Shown: positions 28,412 through 38,106, numbered from the stretch's first letter. The stretch: 64,000 nucleotides of DNA from Thermoanaerobacterium sp. RBIITD (GCF_900205865.1 NZ_LT906662.1:2555411-2619410), one strand, 5' to 3'. Notes: generated from the letters alone by a model not told the origin. Numbers and translations: made by a program.

Positions 28412-30163
28412 ATGCGTAGAACTAAGATTATATGTACAATAGGTCCTGCAAGTGAGAAATTTGAAATATTAAAAGAATTAATAGAAAGTGGTCTAAATAT
28501 TTGCCGTCTTAATTTTTCACATGGTAACCATGAAGAACATGGTTCAAGAATGGATAATATAAAGAAAATAAGAGAAGAGCTGAATTTGCCAATTGCTATA
28601 ATGCTAGATACAAAAGGACCTGAAATTAGAACTGGTACATTTAAAAATGGAGGTGCCGAACTTAAAGAAGGCCAAACATTTACGATAACCTCGAGGGAAG
28701 TTGAAGGCGATGAAAATATTTGCTCTGTAACATATAAAGGACTTCCGCAGGATGTTGAAAGAGGTTCTCGCATATTAATTGATGATGGATTAATATCATT
28801 AAAAGTAAATGACGTAAAAGGTGAAGATATAATATGCATGGTTGAAAATTCGGGCCTGATCGCCGATCATAAAGGTGTCAACGTTCCAGGGACAAAGCTT
28901 AATCTTCCGGCGTTGACACAAAAAGATGTAGATGATATAGAATTTGGGATAAAAAAGGGCATAGATATGATAGCCGCATCTTTTGTAAGAAAAGCGGCAG
29001 ATGTTATCTCGATAAGAAGGCTTCTTGAAGATAATGATGCTGGACATATATTAATAATATCAAAGATAGAAAGCCGCGAAGGTGTAGAAAACATCGACGA
29101 GATCATAAAAGTATCAGATGGAATTATGGTTGCCCGAGGAGATTTGGGCGTAGAAATACCTATAGAAGAAATTCCAATTGTTCAAAAAAGAATTATTGAA
29201 AAATGCAATAAAGTTGGAAAACCGGTTGTAACAGCTACACAAATGCTAGATTCGATGATAAGAAACCCAAGACCAACAAGAGCTGAAGTAACAGATGTTG
29301 CAAATGCCATATTAGATGGAACAGACGCGATAATGCTATCAGGTGAAACGGCACAAGGAAAATATCCTGTAGAAGCATTTAAAACAATGGCAAAAATAGC
29401 CGAGAAGATAGAAACATATGTTAATTATAAAGAAAATACGGACAAGAATATAGACTACAATGTCTCTATAACAAACGCCATAAGCCATGCTACATGTACA
29501 ACAGCAAGAGACATAGGTGCATCTGCCATAATTACCTCTACAATATCAGGATATACTGCAAGAATGGTATCAAGGTATAGACCATCATCACCTATAATTG
29601 CGGTGACACCTGATAGAGGTGTTGCTAGAAGGTTAAGTATTGTATGGGGTGTATATCCACTGGTTTCACAGGAAGTTAATTCTACTGATGAGATGATAGA
29701 AGTATCTGTAAATACAGCACTTAATGAGGGGCTTATAAGAAATGGTGACATAGTAGTAATTTCAGCGGGTATACCTGTCGCTACAACTGGAACAACCAAT
29801 ATGCTGAAAGTTCATATCGTGGGAGATGTAATAGTAAAAGGTACAGGCATTGGTACAAAATCGATTAGCGGTGTTGTCTCTGTTATTCACGATATTGATA
29901 AAGATAAGGTCAAATTTAGAGAGGGAGATATTATTGTAGCACAAAAAACTGAGAGAGACTATATGCCGATAATAGAAAAAGCATCTGCTATAATAACAGA
30001 AGAAGGTGGTCTCACATCACATGCTGCAATTGTAGGTCTTAACTATGGCATACCTGTAATTGTAGGATGTGAAGGAGTGACAGCAAAATTGAAAGACGGC
30101 ATGACGGTTACTCTTGATACAGCGAGAGGTCTTGTCTATAAAGGAATAGTAAATATCAAATAA
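28412..30163 (+). CDS. pyk: Pyruvate kinase with C-terminal PEP-utiliser domain
   Basis: This enzyme converts PEP and ADP to pyruvate and ATP. The catalytic barrel holds MLDTKGPEIRTG and the signature region with ATQMLDSMIRNPRPTRAE, followed by MLSGETAQGKYP. The protein is 583 residues, about 110 longer than the E. coli type. The extra C-terminal domain contains EEGGLTSHAAIVG and GIPVIVG, matching the phospho-histidine domain of PEP synthase/PPDK, as in Bacillus and Thermoanaerobacter pyruvate kinases. ATG 28412 follows AAGGAGTG. It forms an operon with pfkA and ends at a terminator. Confidence 0.96.
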   Translation: MRRTKIICTIGPASEKFEILKELIESGLNICRLNFSHGNHEEHGSRMDNIKKIREELNLPIAIMLDTKGPEIRTGTFKNGGAELKEGQTFTITSREVEGDENICSVTYKGLPQDVERGSRILIDDGLISLKVNDVKGEDIICMVENSGLIADHKGVNVPGTKLNLPALTQKDVDDIEFGIKKGIDMIAASFVRKAADVISIRRLLEDNDAGHILIISKIESREGVENIDEIIKVSDGIMVARGDLGVEIPIEEIPIVQKRIIEKCNKVGKPVVTATQMLDSMIRNPRPTRAEVTDVANAILDGTDAIMLSGETAQGKYPVEAFKTMAKIAEKIETYVNYKENTDKNIDYNVSITNAISHATCTTARDIGASAIITSTISGYTARMVSRYRPSSPIIAVTPDRGVARRLSIVWGVYPLVSQEVNSTDEMIEVSVNTALNEGLIRNGDIVVISAGIPVATTGTTNMLKVHIVGDVIVKGTGIGTKSISGVVSVIHDIDKDKVKFREGDIIVAQKTERDYMPIIEKASAIITEEGGLTSHAAIVGLNYGIPVIVGCEGVTAKLKDGMTVTLDTARGLVYKGIVNIK

Positions 30164-30196
30164 GACAGGAAGCTTAACACTTCTTGTCTTTAACTT
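30162..30196 (+). terminator. Terminator after pyk
   Basis: AAGACAGGAAG (30162-30172) pairs with CTTCTTGTCTT (30180-30190), with one G-T pair, then TAACTTTT. The stem overlaps the pyk stop codon. Confidence 0.78.
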
Positions 30197-30210
30197 TTGG
30201 GGGAATATAT

Positions 30211-30636
30211 ATGTATTCATATGATGCAAAGATACGTGTACGTTACGGAGAAACAGATAAGATGGGTATTGTATACTATGCCAATTATTTAAATTGGTTT
30301 GAAATAGGAAGGACAGAATTTTTTCGCTCACTTGGTATGACATATAGGCAACTTGAAGATAATAAGATTATGCTTCCTGTTATAGAAACACATTGCAAAT
30401 ATCTATGGTCCGCAGAGTATGATGACATTGTAATAATAAGGACACATATAGATTTCTTAAAAGGAACGAGAATAAGATTTTCTTACGACATAATAAGGGA
30501 AGATGACGGGAAAATTTTGGCACAAGGTACTACAGAACATCCCTTCACAACACTCGAGAAAAAGCCAGTTAACATAAAAAAGGTATTGCCAGAAGTATAT
30601 GAGATGTTGTTAAAATGCTATGATGGTAAAGAATGA
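30211..30636 (+). CDS. Acyl-CoA thioesterase, YbgC/4HBT family
   Basis: This 141-residue hotdog-fold thioesterase has the family signature RVRYGETDKMGIVYYANYLNWFEIGRTE with the catalytic Asp in ETDKMG (positions taken together exceed one motif, so only the core is quoted as certain). Such enzymes hydrolyse short acyl-CoA or acyl-ACP thioesters in the cytoplasm. ATG 30211 follows GGGGGAAT; the upstream in-frame TTG at 30184 lies in the pyk terminator and is rejected. The next gene, fxsA, follows closely, so the two may be cotranscribed. The physiological substrate is unknown. Confidence 0.85.
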   Translation: MYSYDAKIRVRYGETDKMGIVYYANYLNWFEIGRTEFFRSLGMTYRQLEDNKIMLPVIETHCKYLWSAEYDDIVIIRTHIDFLKGTRIRFSYDIIREDDGKILAQGTTEHPFTTLEKKPVNIKKVLPEVYEMLLKCYDGKE

Positions 30637-30692
30637 TAAAAGTAAAATGCATTAACTGTAAGTTTTTACATTTAATGCAAGGAGATAGTTTT

Positions 30693-31088
30693 ATGTATTA
30701 TAAAATACTTGCATTGTTTATAGTAGTTCCACTTATTGAACTGTACATATTAATAGTTTTGGGAAAGAATATCGGGGTACTACCTACAATTCTGATTGTC
30801 GTCGGTGCTGGAATAGTAGGTGTTTCAATGCTAAAAAGAGAAGGCTTCAAAGTAATAAGAGAATTTAAAAATGCCTTAAATGAAGGAAGAGTACCTGGTG
30901 ATGAATTGTTAAATGGCATACTTGTACTGGTTGGTGGCGTACTATTAATAACACCTGGGCTAATTACAGATGCGATGGGTTTTTTACTATTGATTCCTGC
31001 TACACGTAATACTGCAAAAAGGTGGCTTAAAAGTTATTTGCTATATCTCATCCGCGGTGGTGGAATAAGATTTTTTTTCAGAAGATGA
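30693..31088 (+). CDS. fxsA: FxsA family membrane protein
   Basis: This 131-residue protein has three hydrophobic stretches: ILALFIVVPLIELYILIVLG, then ILIVVGAGIVGVSML, and a last segment LNGILVLVGGVLLITPGLITD. That order is the FxsA pattern. FxsA in E. coli suppresses exclusion of phage T7 by the F plasmid; its normal role is not settled. An earlier in-frame ATG at 30633 exists, but AAGGAG at 30679 fits ATG 30693 and makes the hydrophobic N-terminus match the family. A terminator follows about 50 bases on. Confidence 0.82.
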   Translation: MYYKILALFIVVPLIELYILIVLGKNIGVLPTILIVVGAGIVGVSMLKREGFKVIREFKNALNEGRVPGDELLNGILVLVGGVLLITPGLITDAMGFLLLIPATRNTAKRWLKSYLLYLIRGGGIRFFFRR

Positions 31089-31139
31089 ATATTATAGAAT
31101 AAAATGGTTATAATGGTAATTGGTAACCGATTGTATTAC

Positions 31140-31165
31140 GGGGACATATTGTCCCCACATTTTTA
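31140..31165 (+). terminator. Terminator after fxsA
   Basis: GGGGACA pairs with TGTCCCC around a TAT loop and is followed by ACATTTTTATTTT. Confidence 0.82.
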
Positions 31166-31188
31166 TTTTGAAAGTATTTATATTCTCT

Positions 31189-31370
31189 GTAAAATGTAAA
31201 CAAAAATGTTTCTTCTAACTATATCCCCGAAAAGGGATTTTAATTCATCAACTTTTTATTCAAATTAAGGACTTACTTTTGAATTAAACATTTTGGATAA
31301 AATCAAAAAAGATAAAAAATTTATATAGATAAAAATAATGTAATTAGAAAAATCGTTTGCGCAAAAGAAA
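31189..31370 (+). promoter_or_regulatory. Leader of glucoamylase gene with shared element and operator-like palindrome
   Basis: Bases 31222-31255 match the leader of the GH31 gene (43198-43229) at most positions. Each has a small hairpin, here ATCCC-CGAAAA-GGGAT, followed by a TTTT..ATT.AT..ACTTT tract. Farther down, TTTGCGCAAA (31356-31365) is a 10-base palindrome built from the same GCGCAA half-site seen in the operators of both sugar importers. It lies about 40 bases before the start codon. The rest of the 31089-31406 gap is AT-rich with no other feature I can support. Confidence 0.5.
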
Positions 31371-31406
31371 ATATTATAGTAAAATAGAGATGGAGGAGGT
31401 GTTCTG

Positions 31407-33518
31407 ATGAAGAGAAAAGCTTTAGCATGTATTTTTTTACTTATTTTCGTTTTTTCTATAATAACAGGATGTTCCAGTAATGTATCGTCAGTAAAAATTC
31501 AAAAATTAGACAATGCAAAAGCAGTGAATGCACCGGGAAATGATGATACGTGGGCACCTGCACAGAAGCAAGGGATCGGTACAGCAAATAATTATAATTC
31601 TAAAGTGTGGTTTACATTGGCAAATGGCGCGATATCTGAAGTTTATTATCCTACAATAGATACTGCAAACACAAAGGAACTAAAATTTATTGTAAGTGAT
31701 GGAAAATCGTTTGTATCCGATGAGACGAAAGATACTTTGAGTAAGGTAGAAAAGTTAGATGAAAAGTCTTTAGGCTTTAAACTCATAAACACAGACAAAA
31801 CCGGTAGATACAGGATTACGAAAGAAATATTTACAGATCCAAAAAGAAATTCACTTATTATGAAGACTAAATTTGAAGCATTGAAAGGTAATGTCAGCGA
31901 TTATAAGCTTTATCTTGTCTATGATCCACATATAAAAAATCAGGGAAAATACAATGATGGATATGTTATAAAGTCAAATGGCAAGAATATGTTAGTTGCA
32001 AAAAGGGAAAACATTTATTCAGCATTAGCTACAGATGTACCGTGGATTGGCTATTCTATAGGGTATTATAATGTGAATGATATATTGAAAGACTTACAGC
32101 AAAATAAAAAGATGACATTACATTTTGACAGTGGAAGAGGAAGCATCATAGAAGCTGCGGAGGTGGATTTATCAAAGAAGAACGAATTTGAGACAGTCCT
32201 TTCATTTGGCGAAAGTGATGCGGATGCCGCAAAGACAGTCTTAAATACACTTAATGATAATTACAACAAGCTTAAAAGTGATTATATATCTGAATGGACT
32301 AAATATTGTAAAAGCTTAAATAACTATGGTGGTAAAGCAAATTCTCTATATTATAACAGCATGATGATATTAAAAGCAAGCGAAGATAAGACAAATAAGG
32401 GAGCATACATTGCTTCACTTTCAATACCATGGGGTGAAGGACAAGGTGATGAAAATAAAGGCGGCTACCATCTTATATGGTCGAGGGACTTATACCATAT
32501 AGCAAATGCTTTTATAGTTGCAGGTGACAAAGACTCCGCTGGACGTGCATTAGATTTTCTCACAAAAGTAGTAGAGGAAAATGGTATGATTCCGCAAAAT
32601 ACATGGATAACCGGTAAACCCTATTGGAATGGTATACAGCTTGATGAACAGGCTGATCCAATTATACTTGCATATCGCCTTAAAAGGTATGACCTTTATA
32701 AAAAGATGGTCAAACCTCTTGCAGATTTTATTATGAAGGTTGGACCAAAGACGAATCAAGAAAGATGGGAAGAAGTAGGAGGTTATTCCCCTGCAACAAT
32801 GGCCTCAGAAGTTGCAGGACTTACATGTGCATCTGAAATAGCAAAACAGAATAAAGATTTTGAGGCAGCAAAAAAATATCAGGAAAAGGCTGACAATTGG
32901 CAAAAACTTATAGATAAACTGACATACACTGAAAAGGGACTTCTCGGAAGTGGAAAGTATTATATCAGGATTGCAGGATTACCTGATCCAAATTCTAATT
33001 TTATGATAAACATTGCAAATGGTGGCGGTACATATGACCAGAAAGAAATAGTAGATCCAAGCTTTCTCGAGCTTGTAAGGCTTGGTATAAAATCGCCTGA
33101 TGACCCAAAAATATTAAGTACATTACAAGTTGTAGATAGTACATTAAAAATAGACACACCAAAAGGACCGTCGTGGTATAGGTATAACCATGATGGATAT
33201 GGTGAACCGTCAAAGACGGAGCTGTACCATGGTACAGGGAAAGGGAGATTATGGCCATTACTTACCGGTGAGAGAGGAATGTACGAAATTGCAGCAGAAA
33301 AAGATGCGACACCATATGTAAAAGCAATGGAGAATTACGCAAATGAAGGCGGCATAATATCTGAACAGATATGGGAGGATACAGGTCTTCCAACAGGTTC
33401 TGCATCACCGCTTAATTGGGCACATGCAGAATATGTAATCTTATTTGCATCTAATATAGAACATAAAGTTCTTGATAGACCTGATATTGTATATAATAGA
33501 TATATTATCAATAAATGA
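31407..33518 (+). CDS. cga: GH15 glucoamylase, lipoprotein-type
   Basis: This 703-residue exo-enzyme releases glucose from the non-reducing ends of starch and maltodextrins outside the cell. The signal peptide ends in a lipobox (IITGC, Cys22), suggesting membrane anchoring. A beta-rich N-terminal domain (about 45 to 290, with DDTWAPAQKQGIGTANNY) precedes the (alpha/alpha)6 catalytic domain. Catalytic candidates are the Glu pair in ERWEEVGGYSP (about 455-456) and Glu675 in NWAHAEY; GYHLIWSRDLY forms the substrate pocket. ATG 31407 follows GGAGGAGGT. The layout resembles the glucoamylases of Thermoanaerobacterium. A terminator follows, so it is probably a single-gene unit. Confidence 0.94.
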   Translation: MKRKALACIFLLIFVFSIITGCSSNVSSVKIQKLDNAKAVNAPGNDDTWAPAQKQGIGTANNYNSKVWFTLANGAISEVYYPTIDTANTKELKFIVSDGKSFVSDETKDTLSKVEKLDEKSLGFKLINTDKTGRYRITKEIFTDPKRNSLIMKTKFEALKGNVSDYKLYLVYDPHIKNQGKYNDGYVIKSNGKNMLVAKRENIYSALATDVPWIGYSIGYYNVNDILKDLQQNKKMTLHFDSGRGSIIEAAEVDLSKKNEFETVLSFGESDADAAKTVLNTLNDNYNKLKSDYISEWTKYCKSLNNYGGKANSLYYNSMMILKASEDKTNKGAYIASLSIPWGEGQGDENKGGYHLIWSRDLYHIANAFIVAGDKDSAGRALDFLTKVVEENGMIPQNTWITGKPYWNGIQLDEQADPIILAYRLKRYDLYKKMVKPLADFIMKVGPKTNQERWEEVGGYSPATMASEVAGLTCASEIAKQNKDFEAAKKYQEKADNWQKLIDKLTYTEKGLLGSGKYYIRIAGLPDPNSNFMINIANGGGTYDQKEIVDPSFLELVRLGIKSPDDPKILSTLQVVDSTLKIDTPKGPSWYRYNHDGYGEPSKTELYHGTGKGRLWPLLTGERGMYEIAAEKDATPYVKAMENYANEGGIISEQIWEDTGLPTGSASPLNWAHAEYVILFASNIEHKVLDRPDIVYNRYIINK

Positions 33519-33530
33519 AGCACGTGAAAG

Positions 33531-33568
33531 TGAAGCATAAGGATATTACTCATGCTTCATTTTTTATT
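33531..33568 (+). terminator. Terminator after glucoamylase gene
   Basis: TGAAGCAT (33531-33538) pairs with ATGCTTCA (33552-33559) and is followed by TTTTTTATTT. Confidence 0.85.
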
Positions 33569-33758
33569 TCGCAAGGTGAGTACATAATATTATTTTATTA
33601 ACTTTAGTAAATGCGAAACAAAAAGCCGCTTACGAATTTCTAATTGTTCTGCTTTTTAATTTTGATTTAACCATGATTTGACTGTGCAAAAAGTGAATAG
33701 TACTTTTGCTATATATGAAGTATAATAAAAAAAGAATATTTGTATGGGGTGATTGCAT

Positions 33759-35123
33759 TTGCAAAACATCGAAGTTGGCGATAGATATGAGATATATATT
33801 GATAATATGGCACATGAAGGGCAAGGTGTAGGAAGGTTAAATGGGATAGCTGTTTTTGTAGATGGTGCTTTAATAGGTGAAAAAGTTGTTGCACGGATTG
33901 ATGAAGCGCATAAAAATTATTTAAATGCGCATGTAGTTAAAATAATTGTAGCATCTTTGGAGAGGATTAACCCGCAATGTCCTTATTCAGATAGATGTGG
34001 TGGTTGTATGCTGCAGCATTTAAACTATGAAGGCCAATTGATGTTTAAAAAACAAATTGTCAGAGATAATCTATCGAGAATTGGTAAGATTAATGTGGAA
34101 ATTTCCGATACAATTGGTATGAAAAATCCAAAAAATTATAGAAATAAAGCACAATATCCAGTTGGAGTTAATAACGGTGAAGTAGTTACAGGTTTCTATA
34201 CCGCAAAAACACATGATATTGTTCCGATTGATACTTGTATGTTACAAAACGAGACAAGCATAAAGATTACAAAGATTATTAGAGATTGGATGAAGGATTT
34301 TAAGATAACGGCATATGGCGATAAAACAGGGAAAGGCCTTTTAAGACATATCGTAACTAAAGTTGGATTTAAAACAGGTGAAGTAATGGCTGTACTTGTC
34401 ATAAATGGTGATGACATACCACACAAAGATGAATTAATAAATTCTTTGAAAGAAAATATAAGTGGACTTAAAAGTATAGTATTAAATATAAATAAGCGTA
34501 GATTAAAAGTAGTAATGGGAAAGGAAAATATAACGATATTTGGTGATGATTTTATTACGGATTACATAGGGGATATAAAATTTGAAATCTCTCCACTTTC
34601 ATTTTTTCAGGTAAATCCGGTACAAACTAAAGTTTTGTATAATAAAGCATTAGATTATGCAGATTTAAAAGGCAATGAGACTGTTATAGATGTCTACTGT
34701 GGTATTGGCACTATATCATTATTTTTTGCGAAATCGGCAAAACATGTTTATGGCATAGAAATCGTAGAAGAAGCTATAAAAGACGCTAAAAGAAATGCCG
34801 AGATAAATAATATAAAAAATACTGAATTTATAGCAGGAAAAGCCGAAGTGGTAATGCCAAAACTATATAAAAGAGGCATAAGACCAGATGTAATTGTAGT
34901 GGATCCACCCAGAAGAGGTTGCGACAATGCCGTACTTGAAGCCTGTACAAAAATGAAACCGGAAAAGATAATTTATGTATCTTGCAATCCGTCAACATTA
35001 GCGCGCGACTTAAGATACCTTGAAGACAATGGTTTTAAAACAGAAAAAGTTCAACCAGTTGACATGTTTCCATTCACTTCACACATCGAGTGCGTAGTTT
35101 TGCTCAAAAGGAAACACAGTTAG
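33759..35123 (+). CDS. rlmD: 23S rRNA (uracil-5-)-methyltransferase RlmD/RumA type
   Basis: This SAM-dependent enzyme of the TrmA/RumA family methylates uracil in 23S rRNA. A TRAM RNA-binding domain opens the protein. The four-cysteine iron-sulfur site is CPYSDRCGGC followed by ACTK-distal residues, with LQHLNYEGQL as the usual follow-on. The methyltransferase domain has DVYCGIGTISLFFA and DPPRRGC, and the catalytic nucleophile lies in YVSCNPSTLARDL. TTG 33759 gives better spacing to GGGGTGAT than TTG 33753. A second member of the family begins at 63141; Firmicutes often have two or three. Confidence 0.92.
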   Translation: MQNIEVGDRYEIYIDNMAHEGQGVGRLNGIAVFVDGALIGEKVVARIDEAHKNYLNAHVVKIIVASLERINPQCPYSDRCGGCMLQHLNYEGQLMFKKQIVRDNLSRIGKINVEISDTIGMKNPKNYRNKAQYPVGVNNGEVVTGFYTAKTHDIVPIDTCMLQNETSIKITKIIRDWMKDFKITAYGDKTGKGLLRHIVTKVGFKTGEVMAVLVINGDDIPHKDELINSLKENISGLKSIVLNINKRRLKVVMGKENITIFGDDFITDYIGDIKFEISPLSFFQVNPVQTKVLYNKALDYADLKGNETVIDVYCGIGTISLFFAKSAKHVYGIEIVEEAIKDAKRNAEINNIKNTEFIAGKAEVVMPKLYKRGIRPDVIVVDPPRRGCDNAVLEACTKMKPEKIIYVSCNPSTLARDLRYLEDNGFKTEKVQPVDMFPFTSHIECVVLLKRKHS

Positions 35124-35298
35124 AATGAAGAGCATTATATTTAGCAATACGCTGAACTTTGCGATAAGATTATTGAAAAATACTAAATAAATAATAAATA
35201 TTTCATGGGGATTAAAGAAAGATATAAATTTATTAATTTGTAAGACATTCAAAAATACATAGATTTATTTGTTAAAATTCAATTTAATAAAACAAATA

Positions 35299-35347
35299 AA
35301 ATGCTCTCATATAGTATAAAAATGAGAGTATTTTAATTTTTTTGAGG
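35299..35347 (+). terminator. Terminator downstream of rlmD
   Basis: A 12-bp stem AATGCTCTCAT (with flanking A) and ATGAGAGTATTT closes a 10-base loop and is followed by TAATTTTTTT. It lies 170 bases after the rlmD stop; the intervening sequence is AT-rich with nothing I can name. Confidence 0.8.
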
Positions 35348-35524
35348 CGACTAATTGACAATTAATATAAATACAGCAGAGATTATTGATAAATTGCATA
35401 AAATAAATCTAAAAAGTGTATACATTTATTTTCTTAAATTGTTATATTAATGAAAGCAGTTAACTGCATGACCCTTTTATAAAAATGACGGCATTTTTAC
35501 CCTTAAATTTAAGGGAGGTTAAAC
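35348..35524 (+). promoter_or_regulatory. Upstream region of ECF sigma gene with 12-base palindrome
   Basis: GCAGTTAACTGC (35456-35467) is a perfect palindrome about 60 bases ahead of the sigma gene. It is followed by an AT-rich hairpin (AAAAATG-ACG-GCATTTTT). I looked for an autoregulatory ECF promoter of the TGAAAC...CGTC kind and did not find a clear one. The palindrome could bind a dimeric regulator. Confidence 0.4.
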
Positions 35525-36031
35525 ATGAAAGATGAGAGGTTAGAAGATCTTTTATTAAAAGAAATGTTTGTAATACATAGGTATTTGATGAAAATAGGTG
35601 CGAGCTCAGAGGATGCGGAAGATATCGTACAGGAAACCATATGTAAAGCTATTGAGTACATTGATTCATTAGATGGTGAAAAAATCTCTTCCTGGCTGTT
35701 TAAGGTATCAATAAACAGATATTATAACCTGTATAACAAGAAAAAGAAGGAGGAGATTGGACTTGACGATCGAATACTTTCAAGCCTGCATTCAGATGGT
35801 ATGATAGAAGACCATGTGCTTAATGAAGAGCTGAAGGCAAACGTACAAAAAGTTCTTGGCTTATTAAAGGAAAGTTACAGAACCCTTTTAATTTTTAAAT
35901 ATTTTATCGGTTTATCTTATAAGGAAATAGGCAATATTTTGAATTTGGATGAAAGCAAAGTAAAGACATATCTTTATCGCGCAAGAATTAAATTTAAAGA
36001 ATTATGGGAGGTATTAGACTATGGCAGATGA
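35525..36031 (+). CDS. ECF-type RNA polymerase sigma factor
   Basis: This 168-residue sigma-70 family protein has region 2 (ASSEDAEDIVQETICKAIEYI) and region 4 (YRTLLIFKYFIGLSYKEIGNIL, then KVKTYLYRARIKF) only, as in extracytoplasmic-function factors. ATG 35525 follows AAGGGAGG. Its last codons overlap the start of the next gene, which encodes a membrane protein with a sigma-regulator domain, so the pair is a sigma/anti-sigma module. The signal and target genes are unknown. The closest functional analogue I can think of is Bacillus SigM/YhdL, which responds to envelope stress. Confidence 0.88.
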   Translation: MKDERLEDLLLKEMFVIHRYLMKIGASSEDAEDIVQETICKAIEYIDSLDGEKISSWLFKVSINRYYNLYNKKKKEEIGLDDRILSSLHSDGMIEDHVLNEELKANVQKVLGLLKESYRTLLIFKYFIGLSYKEIGNILNLDESKVKTYLYRARIKFKELWEVLDYGR

Positions 36032-37127
36032 AAAAAAAATAAACGGAAATGGCAATAATGATGAGAAAGATCTTGATGATATTTTTGAGAGCACAAAGAA
36101 GGATAAATTTGAAAAAGCAGTAAAAAGGGCAAAATGGCGCTCTATTTTAAGAACTATAGTTATAAGTTTGATAGTTATAGGGATTGTTTCAATAAGCAGT
36201 ATCTTTATAGGAAACAAAGTAACACAGTCGGAAAGTTCTTTAATAGATGAGGCCTTGTCGCTATTTAATATTATATCTGCCCCTGATATGTACATGGGAA
36301 AATCAATTAGGTATGAAGGAATTTTTGGAGGTAAAACAGTTTATTCAACTTACAAGATAATAGAAGGTAAGGTAGTTTATACAGGTCAGCAGGAATACAG
36401 TTACGGGCTTTTTAACACTGTCGATGTACAGGCTATTAATTCACCGGCTATAGTATTCGGAAAAAGCTTTGATGAAGACAGTTTAAATAAACCAACGTAC
36501 AACGAACTTGGACAGAGGGAAATGATTTTTTTCTATCCGTATGTAAAATACAAGACATACAAAAATGACTTAAATTTATTAGAAGACATAGGAAATGACA
36601 AATATATTGAGATGGCATTATCTTTTGACAAGGAATATAGCATCGACGAAGTAAATAACATGATGCCCAAAAATGTAACTTTAACATGGTATTGGATTGA
36701 TGATTTAAATAGCAAAGAAAAAGAAGCACATAAACCCCGTGAAAATATTCAAAAACTCCCAAATGGAAAATCTATTGTCGTGGATAATCCAGCAGATGTA
36801 TGTTCTGAAAAAGCCGCATATGGAATAAAGGTTTATGATAGCAATGGTGATTTAATAAAAAATCCGGAAGAATTTTTTATAGGTGTTCTTGAAAATAATA
36901 TAAAGGATATAGAAAAACTTAAAACAGATAATCATAAGGTTAACGGTATCAAATCGGAGGTTAAAAGGATTTACGACAATCTAAAAGACAAAGATGGAAA
37001 AATAAAAAAGGAAAACATCAAGATACAAGGCGTCGTTGTAACAGGTACTGCAGAAACCTTAAAATCGCTGCGTGGCTTACCTTTTATTAAAGCATCATCA
37101 TTAGGGGTAGTTACGGATAAATATTAA
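36021..37127 (+). CDS. Membrane anti-sigma factor (Sigma_reg_N / Sigma_reg_C type)
   Basis: A cytoplasmic N-terminus of about 40 charged residues (with DLDDIFESTKKDKFEKA) precedes a single membrane helix (ILRTIVISLIVIGIVSISSIFIG). A large external domain of about 300 residues follows. This order matches the sigma-factor regulator N- and C-terminal domain proteins encoded next to SigM-like factors. It would hold the preceding sigma factor at the membrane until a wall or envelope signal releases it. The start overlaps the sigma gene by 11 bases, indicating coupled synthesis at fixed ratio. No zinc-type HxxxCxxC motif is present. Confidence 0.82.
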   Translation: MADEKKINGNGNNDEKDLDDIFESTKKDKFEKAVKRAKWRSILRTIVISLIVIGIVSISSIFIGNKVTQSESSLIDEALSLFNIISAPDMYMGKSIRYEGIFGGKTVYSTYKIIEGKVVYTGQQEYSYGLFNTVDVQAINSPAIVFGKSFDEDSLNKPTYNELGQREMIFFYPYVKYKTYKNDLNLLEDIGNDKYIEMALSFDKEYSIDEVNNMMPKNVTLTWYWIDDLNSKEKEAHKPRENIQKLPNGKSIVVDNPADVCSEKAAYGIKVYDSNGDLIKNPEEFFIGVLENNIKDIEKLKTDNHKVNGIKSEVKRIYDNLKDKDGKIKKENIKIQGVVVTGTAETLKSLRGLPFIKASSLGVVTDKY

Positions 37128-37236
37128 TATAAGTTTACTCATATGTTGAATTTAAAATGAGAATATGGTATAAAAAAGTCACATAATTTGAACAAATAAC
37201 TGACAGCAACAGTGAATATAAAAATTGAGATAATGC

Positions 37237-37267
37237 AGTCAGGGATAGGTCCTGGCTTATTTTTTTA
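37237..37267 (+). terminator. Terminator downstream of anti-sigma gene
   Basis: AGTCAGG pairs with CCTGGCT around GATAGGT-like loop bases and is followed by TATTTTTTT. It stands about 110 bases after the anti-sigma stop. From 37268 to 37565 I see AT-rich sequence with a TATAAT (about 37477) that may serve the GNAT gene. Confidence 0.7.
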
Positions 37268-37565
37268 CATAATTTAATAAATTCTTTACTATGAAAATCA
37301 AATACTTGAATAAAGCAGCTATCTAACCATAATCGAAAAGTTATATAAAGTTTGCTTGGAATGGATAAAAAATTATGCTGGGGGTTTTACAATATGGCTT
37401 ACATCCCGTGCAGAAAGTTATTATATTATCGAAAAAGATGTCGTATAGACCTTTTTCTATTTCTTGAATTATAGTATAATGTTACTATAACCAAGTAAAA
37501 TACCTTTTTCAACATGAATTGGAAGAGTGAGTAAAGGAATAAAAGCTAGTAAGGATGATGTTGTT

Positions 37566-38039
37566 ATGCAAATTCAGGTGATTGAGGATTATGAAATATT
37601 TAAAAAACTCATAAAGCTAAACTGGGGTTCTGAAATTATTGTCGTACATAATACTGTGTACAAGCCAGAAGATTTAAAAGGTTTTTTTGCATATGATGAA
37701 GATGGTAATGTAATAGGTATGATAGGGCATATCATAAAAAATAATGAGTGTGAAATTGTAATTCTTGAAAGTTTTAAACAAAATGCAGGTATTGGAACTG
37801 CATTAATAAATAAAATTGAGGAGATAGCCAAAAAAGAGGGATGTGATAGGATATGGCTTATAACAACAAATGACAATCTTAATGCTCTTGGATTTTATCA
37901 AAAAAAAGGATTTAAAATAAAAGCCGTTTATCCCGGAGTTATTGATGAAGCAAGAAAAATAAAACCTGAAATACCGCTTATCGCGGATAATGGAATCCCA
38001 ATAAGAGATGAAATCGAACTTGAAAAAAGTATAGGATAA
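37566..38039 (+). CDS. GNAT family N-acetyltransferase
   Basis: This 157-residue acetyltransferase would move an acetyl group from acetyl-CoA to an amine. The acetyl-CoA loop is QNAGIGTALINKIEEIA, followed by the strand-helix WLITTNDNLNALGFYQKKGF that closes most GNAT domains. ATG 37566 is preferred over GTG 37527 because AAGGATGAT sits just before it and the family domain begins there. The substrate cannot be predicted. It is followed by the promoter of the SAM-riboswitch operon. Confidence 0.85.
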   Translation: MQIQVIEDYEIFKKLIKLNWGSEIIVVHNTVYKPEDLKGFFAYDEDGNVIGMIGHIIKNNECEIVILESFKQNAGIGTALINKIEEIAKKEGCDRIWLITTNDNLNALGFYQKKGFKIKAVYPGVIDEARKIKPEIPLIADNGIPIRDEIELEKSIG

Positions 38040-38106
38040 ATTAAGTATTTGACTAATCTTAACATTAAACTTACTAAATTATTGTAATGTATAAAAAATA
38101 ATTTTA

